In this document: positions 25,934 to 32,607 of the stretch, piece after piece
Position numbering within the stretch: position 1 is the first letter of the stretch
Layout: each line of letters begins with the position of its first letter
Assembly: GCA_937140905.1 (NCBI GenBank)
Contig: CAKZQO010000253.1
Location: forward strand, 1-32,607
Length of the DNA: 32,607 nt
From: an uncultured Spirochaeta sp.
Lineage (GTDB): Bacteria > Spirochaetota > Spirochaetia > DTKZ01
Direction: 5' to 3'
The notes under the pieces: generated by a model
Seen by the model: only the letters and a program-made list of their open reading frames with translations
Database searches by the model: none
What the model was told of the DNA's origin: nothing
Position numbers and translations under genes: made by a program

Positions 25934-28264
25934 TTAATTCTTCAGTACTGTTTCTCGGGTTCGTCTCACGTTTAGGCTCTTCCCAGGCAGGGAAAAGACG
26001 TACTTTTCGGTAAACAAATGTTCTTCCCGGATTCCATCGGTTACAATGACCTTTTCGAACCGATCGTACACAACGAAACTGAGTCGGCAGGGTTTGAAAT
26101 GAAAGGATTTTTCCAATAGTCGAACCCGGACCGTGTCTCCTGACACAGAGACTACCATGGAAAACTCTGTTCGGATCCCTTTTCGATACCCATACGTTTC
26201 CCCATCGTCGAAGCGGTACCGGTACTGCCCTTCGATCGTTGTGTCTTTTCGGAGGAAGAGATGGAATTCTACAGCCGAAAGATCCTTCTCCATCAGGGAA
26301 GCCTCTGCCGGTTGCACGGGAAGAACGGCTCCTTCCCGCACGAAGATCGGAGTACTCGAAGGGGTGGTTTTTACCTTCAAACGAGTTCCCCCTTCCTCCC
26401 ACTTGTCCTTGAACCAATCGTACCAGCGAACACCCTTGCCGGGAAGAAACACTTCCCGTTCCTTCCCTTCCACAATAGGGGCATGGAGAAGAGAAGGCCC
26501 CACAAAGAACTCGGTATCTAGGAAAGGAGAGGCTTCCTCTCTCTCCTCGGGAAACTCGAGAAAGAGGGGTCGCAAGATAGGTTCACCCGATTCCTCTTCC
26601 TGGGCAAAAAGGTTGTATAGGTACGGCAAGAACCGGTATCGAAGACGAATGTAGTCCCGAATGAGGGAAAGGGCTTTTTCTCCAAATTGCCAGGGTTCTT
26701 GGGGCTTACTCCCCTTTACGGAATGGTTCCGGAAGAGGGGGAACAAAAAACAAGCTTTGTACCAATCCACTGCCAATTCCGGATCCGCGTCTCCTCCAAA
26801 ACCAGGGATATCCACACCACAGAAAGGCAGTCCACTGAGGGAGAGTCCCAAGCAGAGGGGTATGGAGAGGGATAGATGGTGACGGTTCGACCAGTTGTCT
26901 CCACCCCAGACACCCCCATACCGGCTGGAAGAGACAAAGGCGCTCCTGCTTATTAGGAAGGGTCTCCGATTGGGGAAAGCTTTCAGAAACCCCTCCCAGA
27001 CCGCCTTCTGCATTCCTAGACAATAGGCGTTGTGAAAATAGGCATGAGGTTTCTTCCCTCGCTGGAACAGCATACTCTGCGGGTCCACCGGACCCGTAGA
27101 AGGATCGTTCATGTCGAGCCATACCCCTTCCACTCCGGAACTCAAGAACTTCTTCACCCTCTCGGCCCACCACTCTTGGGCTTCTGGAAGAGAGAAGTCA
27201 GGGAATACCGTTTCCCCTGGCCACACGAACCCCACGAAAGGTCTTCCTTCCGGGGTCAGACAGAGCAGATCCTTTTCTTTGGCTTCCCGATACACGTCAA
27301 AGGAATCTTCTTTCTTGATGCCTGGGTCGAGGATAGGGACAACCTTTCGGGAACGTTTCCGCAAATCTTCTATTTGATTCTTAGGATGACTGAACTTTCT
27401 TTCGTCCCAGCTAAAGACCCGAAACCCATCCATATAATCGATGTCTAACCACAGAGCATCACAGGGAATATCGTGCTTTTGGAATAGCCTGTCTAGTTCA
27501 TCCAGATCCGTATAGCTACCATACCCCCACCTGCTCTGATGGTACCCTATAGCCCAGAGGGGGGGGAGCGGCACCTTTCCCTGAAGCCTTTGGAGGCGAG
27601 CGGTTACCGTTCTGGGATGGTCCGAGAGTAGAACGTACAATTCGGGTTTACCCCCTTCAGCGCCCAGGGAAAACCACTTGGATAGAGAACTACCCCCATG
27701 AAGAGAATTCGCAATGGCATCATCCGCCATAAGAGAGGCAAAGGTAGGGTAGGAGGAGCTAAGGAGCATCCCCACCCACGCGGATCCTGTGTCTATCAGT
27801 ACGTAGGGGATAGAAGCATACAAGGGATCTGGGTTTCCATCCTTATGGACGGGCGCAGGAAAATCGGCCCATACGTCCGTATTGTAGAACTTGGTGCGAA
27901 CGCCCGAACGTTCCACGGGGAAGGCCTTTTCTCCTAGACCAAACATGCGGAATCGTTCATTGGCCTCGAAGTTCACCACCCAGCTCTGTCCCAAGGCCCC
28001 GAACCCTTTCCCTTCCAACGTGGAAAGGACCCGTTCCTTCCCCCAGTAGATTTCAAACCCGTTTCCTTTTGAAAGTACGTTTCCCTTTTTTTCCCTGCTC
28101 CACCCTGTCTTGGTCAACTCTACCGGGTTTTCCTCATCCGCCCATCTTGGTTCTTCCCATACCACCCTATACACGTCCTCGCCCAGATGGGTGATATCCA
28201 TGCGAATCGTGGCTGTTTCGAAATAGGTAAAGTTGATGGGGTGAAGGATCTTATGAAGGTACAT
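25934..28264 (-). CDS. Glycoside hydrolase family 31 (alpha-glucosidase-like)
   Basis: 776 aa; PLPPLWAIGYHQSRWGY, DALWLDIDYMDGFRVFSWD, GVWLDMNDPS, RYGGVWGGDNWSNRHHLSLSIPLCLGLSLSGLPFCGVDIPGFGGD. Confidence 0.93.
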   Translation of the reverse strand: MYLHKILHPINFTYFETATIRMDITHLGEDVYRVVWEEPRWADEENPVELTKTGWSREKKGNVLSKGNGFEIYWGKERVLSTLEGKGFGALGQSWVVNFEANERFRMFGLGEKAFPVERSGVRTKFYNTDVWADFPAPVHKDGNPDPLYASIPYVLIDTGSAWVGMLLSSSYPTFASLMADDAIANSLHGGSSLSKWFSLGAEGGKPELYVLLSDHPRTVTARLQRLQGKVPLPPLWAIGYHQSRWGYGSYTDLDELDRLFQKHDIPCDALWLDIDYMDGFRVFSWDERKFSHPKNQIEDLRKRSRKVVPILDPGIKKEDSFDVYREAKEKDLLCLTPEGRPFVGFVWPGETVFPDFSLPEAQEWWAERVKKFLSSGVEGVWLDMNDPSTGPVDPQSMLFQRGKKPHAYFHNAYCLGMQKAVWEGFLKAFPNRRPFLISRSAFVSSSRYGGVWGGDNWSNRHHLSLSIPLCLGLSLSGLPFCGVDIPGFGGDADPELAVDWYKACFLFPLFRNHSVKGSKPQEPWQFGEKALSLIRDYIRLRYRFLPYLYNLFAQEEESGEPILRPLFLEFPEEREEASPFLDTEFFVGPSLLHAPIVEGKEREVFLPGKGVRWYDWFKDKWEEGGTRLKVKTTPSSTPIFVREGAVLPVQPAEASLMEKDLSAVEFHLFLRKDTTIEGQYRYRFDDGETYGYRKGIRTEFSMVVSVSGDTVRVRLLEKSFHFKPCRLSFVVYDRFEKVIVTDGIREEHLFTEKYVFSLPGKSLNVRRTRETVLKN

Positions 28265-28267
28265 ACG

Positions 28268-28993
28268 CTAGAACAGATGCCCCATTTTTTTTCGTTTCGT
28301 TTCCAGATACTGTTTGTCGTACGGGTTGGGAGGGATCACCAGGGGAATTCGTTCGGTGATCTGAACCCCTTCCTTTCGTAACTTCTCGATCTTGTCTGGA
28401 TTGTTGGTGAGGAGGGCTACAGACTGAATTCCTAAAAGTTGAAGGATCTTAGCGGCCACTCGATAGTCCCGTGCCTCTCCCGGGTATCCTAAAAAATGGT
28501 TCGCCTCCACCGTGTCCAGACCCAGATCTTGCAGTTGGTACGCTTTGATCTTGTTCAGTAACCCGATTCCCCTGCCTTCCTGCATCAAGTAGATGAGCAC
28601 CCCCTCTTCCTTGCTACCGATATACCTTAAGGCGGCTTCCAATTGATCCCTGCAATCACACCGAAGCGACCCTAGCACGTCTCCTGTATGGCACTGGGAG
28701 TGTACCCTTAGCGGTACTCCTTCCTTTCCCTGCACATCTCCTCTAACTACGGCGGTATGCTCCTTGTCTTCCCTCCCATCGTAAAACCCATACAGGGTAA
28801 ACTCCCCGAAACGAGTTGGGAAATGGGCCCTCGCTACCAGTTGAACGCAGAGATCTTCTTCCAAACAGTACTGACCCATCCCCTTGCAGTAGTACTCCTC
28901 TGGGACAAAGTCGGGCACTCCCTTCATCTTCTTTAAAAGCTCTTCCCGGGAAACAACCTGGTCACAATGGGAAAACAATTCGGATTTTTCCAT
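28268..28993 (-). CDS. ribA: GTP cyclohydrolase II
   Basis: 241 aa; HSQCHTGDVLGSLRCDCRDQLE (Zn Cys motif), QEGRGIGLLNKIKAYQLQDLGLDTVEANHFLGYPGEARDYRVAAKIL. Confidence 0.92.
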   Translation of the reverse strand: MEKSELFSHCDQVVSREELLKKMKGVPDFVPEEYYCKGMGQYCLEEDLCVQLVARAHFPTRFGEFTLYGFYDGREDKEHTAVVRGDVQGKEGVPLRVHSQCHTGDVLGSLRCDCRDQLEAALRYIGSKEEGVLIYLMQEGRGIGLLNKIKAYQLQDLGLDTVEANHFLGYPGEARDYRVAAKILQLLGIQSVALLTNNPDKIEKLRKEGVQITERIPLVIPPNPYDKQYLETKRKKMGHLF

Positions 28994-28997
28994 GTAT

Positions 28998-29702
28998 TTA
29001 TTTTTTCTCTTCTACGATCATCAGGGTCTTGGGATCGAGGTGCACGCTTAGATCCTTCCTTGGATAGGAGTCCCTATCTTTCACCAGGCGTACAAGAATG
29101 CTCCCATCCGATTCTCCCAGGGTGATGATCACGTCGATCAGTTCTTCGAAGGGTTTTAGAGAAGGTGGAACATCCCGATTCCAAATTTTTTCATTTTCCG
29201 GTTTCACGGTTGCGCTGAACCAGATCATTACCCCAACTTCGTTGGCAAACTGCTTGATCAACCGAAGATCTTCTGTCGTGGCCAGATAGAAGTTATATCC
29301 ATCTACGATAATCTGATCTGCCGCGAAGTTTCCATCCCGAATCATCGCGGTTAAGCTTCGGATAATCTGCTGAGTTTTTACCCCTTCCTGGTTGAAGCTC
29401 ATGATCACTCGATGCCGGATGATCTCGTCGTGCACCTCCATCGCTGCGTTCAGTTTACGAGCTACTTCCTTGAAAATGTCTTCGTACCAACTAATGATAT
29501 GATCTGTTCGAGTTGAAAAAGAAACATGGATTACCTGTTTTCCCTGCAGGAGGGCGTCGGTCGCGATATGGACTAGGCATCCTGTTTTACCGATTCCCTT
29601 TGGCGAAGCTACGACGGCTATTTCCCCTTTCCTTAGGGGCTCCTTCAGGGATTTCTCTAGGGCCCGTAAAGGGCTACGACGGATCAATTCTTTCCTTACC
29701 AT
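28998..29702 (-). CDS. RecA/DnaB-like P-loop ATPase of unknown function
   Basis: 234 aa; Walker A VVASPKGIGKTG, Walker B-like DQIIVDGYNFYLA; SD GAGGGAAGAGCATG. Confidence 0.75.
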   Translation of the reverse strand: MVRKELIRRSPLRALEKSLKEPLRKGEIAVVASPKGIGKTGCLVHIATDALLQGKQVIHVSFSTRTDHIISWYEDIFKEVARKLNAAMEVHDEIIRHRVIMSFNQEGVKTQQIIRSLTAMIRDGNFAADQIIVDGYNFYLATTEDLRLIKQFANEVGVMIWFSATVKPENEKIWNRDVPPSLKPFEELIDVIITLGESDGSILVRLVKDRDSYPRKDLSVHLDPKTLMIVEEKK

Positions 29703-29744
29703 GCTCTTCCCTCACTTTTCCTTGATTGTATCATGGATCTTTAC

Positions 29745-31829
29745 CTATTTCTGTTCCTTTCGCCGTTTTTCCTGATAAGCCTTCTTCAATTCTTCCGCAA
29801 TGGTGTTGGGTACGCGACCGTACTTCAGGAACTCCATGGAAAACTCAGCTTTTCCCTGTGTCAAGGATCGTAGTACCGTGGAGTATCCGAACATTTCACT
29901 TAAGGGGACCTCCGCTTCGATACGACAGAAGTTGTTGTCTTCCGTAGAACTTACGATAATTCCTCTTCGCTGGTTCAAGCTTCCGAAGATATTCCCTTGG
30001 AACTCGGAAGGACCCTCTACCGTGACCTTCATAATGGGTTCGAGAATTACTGGTTTGGCCTTCTCGTACGCTTGACGGAAAGCTCCAATGGCAGCTTGCT
30101 GGAAGGCAATGTCCGAGGAATCCACCGGGTGGGTACTCCCGTCATTGATCACGCAACGGATGTTAACCACGGGGAAACCAATCAACGTACCCTTCATCCG
30201 GGCAGCCTGGAACCCCTTGTCACAGGAAGGGATGAACTCGTTGGGAATAACTCCCCCCTTGATCATATTTACGAACTCATACTCCTTTTCCTCACAAGGT
30301 TCCATGTATCCCGCTACCCTACCAAACTGCCCAGCGCCTCCCGTCTGTTTCTTGTGGGTATAATCGAAATCGGCCCTTTGGGTAATCGTCTCTCGATAGG
30401 CTACCTGGGGCATACCCGTTTCCACCTCTGCCCGGTACTCCCGTTTCATGCGCTCGATGTACACATCCAGGTGGAGCTCTCCCATTCCTTGGATGATGGT
30501 CTGGTTGGATTCCGGATCAACATAGGTTCGAAAGGTGGGATCCTCCTTGGTGAACCGTCCCAAGGCTTTAGCCATCTGATCGGCCGAGGCTTTATCCTTG
30601 GGGAACACGGCCAAAGAGATAACCGGGGCCGGAATATACATGGAAGTCATCGAATAGTTGATTCCTGGACTGCAGAACGTATCTCCCGAAGCGCAATCAA
30701 TACCGAATAAAGCGACGATATCCCCGCACACCGCATCGGTGATATCCTCCATCTCATGGGCATGCATCCGAATCAATCTTCCTACCTTGAACTTCCTCCG
30801 TAACCGGGGATTGTACAGTTCGTCCCCTTTGCGGAGCATTCCCTGGTAGATCCGAATGTAGGTCAACTGCCCATACTGTCCCTCTTCTAGCTTGAACGCC
30901 AGTGCCACAAGAGGCTCCTTGGGATCCGCCTTCAATTCTACCTCTTTTTCTCCATCGTTGAGGTCTAGGGCCGTATTCTTTACCTCGGATGGATTGGGAA
31001 GGTAATGGATCACTCCATCCAGTAAGGGCTGCACTCCCTTGTTCTTGTAGGCCGAGCCCATGAATACAGGGATCAACTTCCGTGTCAAAACACCTTTTCG
31101 AATGGCGGCATAGATCTGAGATTCTGTCTCGGCCCCTTCGAGAAAAGCTTCCGCTAGTTCATCGGAGAATAGGGATGCCGCGTCGATCAGTTCTTCCCTC
31201 CGTTTTTCCGCTTCCGCCCGTAATTCCGCAGGGATCTCTCGTTCTACCACCTCTTCACCATTGGGACCTTCAAAGTACAGGGCCTTCATCTGGATCAGAT
31301 CCACCAATCCTTGGAACTTGTCCTCCAACCCAATGGGTATCTGAACGAGTACCGCATTGTGTCCTAGCTTGTCCCGGATCTGTTCTTTCACCTTGTATGG
31401 GTTCGCCCCTGTGCGGTCCAACTTATTGATGAAAGCGACGAAAGGCACATTGTACCTTCGGAGTTGCCTGTCTACCGTGATCGACTGAGACTGTACTCCA
31501 CCAACAGAGCAAAGCACGAGAATCGCTCCATCCAGTACCCGTAAGGATCGTTCCACCTCGATGGTGAAATCCACATGACCTGGAGTATCGATGATATTGA
31601 TCGTGTGTTCTTTCCAGGTAACGTTGGTAGAGGCGGATGTAATGGTAATGCCCCGCTCCCGTTCCAACTCCATGTAGTCCATCGTGGCTCCATGTCCATC
31701 CTTGCCCTTCACTTCATGGATCATGTGAATCTTGTCGCAGTAGTACAGGATCCGTTCCGTCAATGTGGTTTTGCCGGAATCGATATGGGCGCTGATCCCG
31801 ATGTTTCGCATTTTTGAGATGTCCATCAT
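29745..31829 (-). CDS. fusA: Elongation factor G, spirochaete/mitochondrial (spdEFG1-like) type
   Basis: 694 aa; [91 protein letters not shown]. Start could be MDIS at 31826. Confidence 0.96.
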   Translation of the reverse strand: MMDISKMRNIGISAHIDSGKTTLTERILYYCDKIHMIHEVKGKDGHGATMDYMELERERGITITSASTNVTWKEHTINIIDTPGHVDFTIEVERSLRVLDGAILVLCSVGGVQSQSITVDRQLRRYNVPFVAFINKLDRTGANPYKVKEQIRDKLGHNAVLVQIPIGLEDKFQGLVDLIQMKALYFEGPNGEEVVEREIPAELRAEAEKRREELIDAASLFSDELAEAFLEGAETESQIYAAIRKGVLTRKLIPVFMGSAYKNKGVQPLLDGVIHYLPNPSEVKNTALDLNDGEKEVELKADPKEPLVALAFKLEEGQYGQLTYIRIYQGMLRKGDELYNPRLRRKFKVGRLIRMHAHEMEDITDAVCGDIVALFGIDCASGDTFCSPGINYSMTSMYIPAPVISLAVFPKDKASADQMAKALGRFTKEDPTFRTYVDPESNQTIIQGMGELHLDVYIERMKREYRAEVETGMPQVAYRETITQRADFDYTHKKQTGGAGQFGRVAGYMEPCEEKEYEFVNMIKGGVIPNEFIPSCDKGFQAARMKGTLIGFPVVNIRCVINDGSTHPVDSSDIAFQQAAIGAFRQAYEKAKPVILEPIMKVTVEGPSEFQGNIFGSLNQRRGIIVSSTEDNNFCRIEAEVPLSEMFGYSTVLRSLTQGKAEFSMEFLKYGRVPNTIAEELKKAYQEKRRKEQK

Positions 31830-31917
31830 ACGTATTTAACCCTCTTACCTCTGAATAGAATACTCTACCCTAGCCTTGAATACCGAGACCGTCATCAACT
31901 GCTTTAGGGATTGTGTG

Positions 31918-32601
31918 CTATTTAAATTCGTTGAAATACACACTGAATACCAGAAACACTTCCTTGCTCGTCATTTCTATTCCTTCCGCTTTCAACTTCT
32001 CTCGGGCTTCATCCATTGTTAACTTCGGTTGCTGTTTCTTTAACTCGACGAGCCGGTTGATTCCTGCTTCGGAAGGTAAGCGTATACTACCGAAAAAGCC
32101 ACGATTGTTCAAGACCAGCAACGCGTACCTGAGAAGTAAGAACTCTGTATAGAGATCCGAAACCTTTCTCTCCAATCCTTGTTGGGTCTGAAAATTCTGA
32201 CCCACCTCCTGTTTCAACGAACCGAGAAGACCTCGGATTTCCTGAACCTCTTTCCCAAGCCGAGTGCCGATCTGCTCCCCTTCGTTCAACAACCTATCCA
32301 ACCGAGCTTCTATATCCTGAAACCGCTTTAAAATGTATTCGGGATCCTGGGATTGAATGTATGCGTAGGGATTCAATACCGCGGCTAGTATCTTTTCCGC
32401 GAATTCTTCCTCCTTGAAGAATTGGCCCTTAACTCGTAAGAATAGGTTCTCCACGACGATTCGGAAATCGAATTCGAGGAAATTGGTGTAGAAGAACTGT
32501 ATTCCTGAAGGCATGTAAACCGATAGATCCCTATCTTTGTATAGGAAAGAACGAGGAATTACCAAGATTTCGGCCCGTTCATCCTCGAAAATCACCCTCA
32601 C
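31918..32601 (-). CDS. Uncharacterised protein, possibly incomplete at its 5' end
   Basis: 227 aa open to near the window edge with a GTG start in the track; central coiled-coil-like region; no family recognised. Confidence 0.6.
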   Translation of the reverse strand: MRVIFEDERAEILVIPRSFLYKDRDLSVYMPSGIQFFYTNFLEFDFRIVVENLFLRVKGQFFKEEEFAEKILAAVLNPYAYIQSQDPEYILKRFQDIEARLDRLLNEGEQIGTRLGKEVQEIRGLLGSLKQEVGQNFQTQQGLERKVSDLYTEFLLLRYALLVLNNRGFFGSIRLPSEAGINRLVELKKQQPKLTMDEAREKLKAEGIEMTSKEVFLVFSVYFNEFK

Positions 32602-32607
32602 AGAGGA

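Noticed and set aside
25905-26417. Minus-strand 170 aa ORF overlapping GH31
   Set aside because: Alternative frame of the GH31 C terminus; the GH31 frame has conserved motifs throughout.
29997-30710. Plus-strand 237 aa ORF
   Set aside because: Antisense of EF-G.

Overview
A densely packed, entirely bacterial window with no rRNA, tRNA, CRISPR array or mobile element that I could see. The gene content fits a fermentative spirochaete-like organism; the EF-G is of the spirochaete/mitochondrial 'spd' type. That lineage call is inference. Left to right: (i) truncated zwf (minus strand, absent from the ORF track) divergent from birA, then groEL with a strong terminator. (ii) A large minus-strand sugar locus: anchored periplasmic-binding protein, LytS/YesM-type histidine kinase, YesN/AraC-type response regulator, XylF/ChvE-like lipoprotein, a second XylF/ChvE-like binding protein, ABC ATPase, permease. 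This resembles the XylFII-LytS-YesN sugar-sensing systems but carries an extra binding protein. (iii) A small unknown gene, then a 2-oxoacid:ferredoxin oxidoreductase (VOR/KOR-type) operon that begins with an uncharacterised Cys/His-rich protein and has fused beta and gamma subunits. (iv) A minus-strand tripartite efflux operon (membrane fusion protein, ABC ATPase, MacB-type permease, TolC) ending in its own histidine kinase and NtrC-type sigma54 activator. It is preceded by a near-consensus -24/-12 promoter abutting the first start codon, and by paired GCGC-armed palindromes about 22 bp apart near -185/-207. (v) ptb-buk, a GH31 glycosidase, ribA, a RecA-like ATPase, EF-G and an uncharacterised protein. 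The most interesting items are the apparently self-regulated sigma54 efflux operon, the three-binding-protein sugar sensing/transport locus, the VOR operon with its unknown lead protein, and several promoters placed so close to start codons that leaderless mRNAs are predicted. Functions are read from recognised motifs only; no database search was run.
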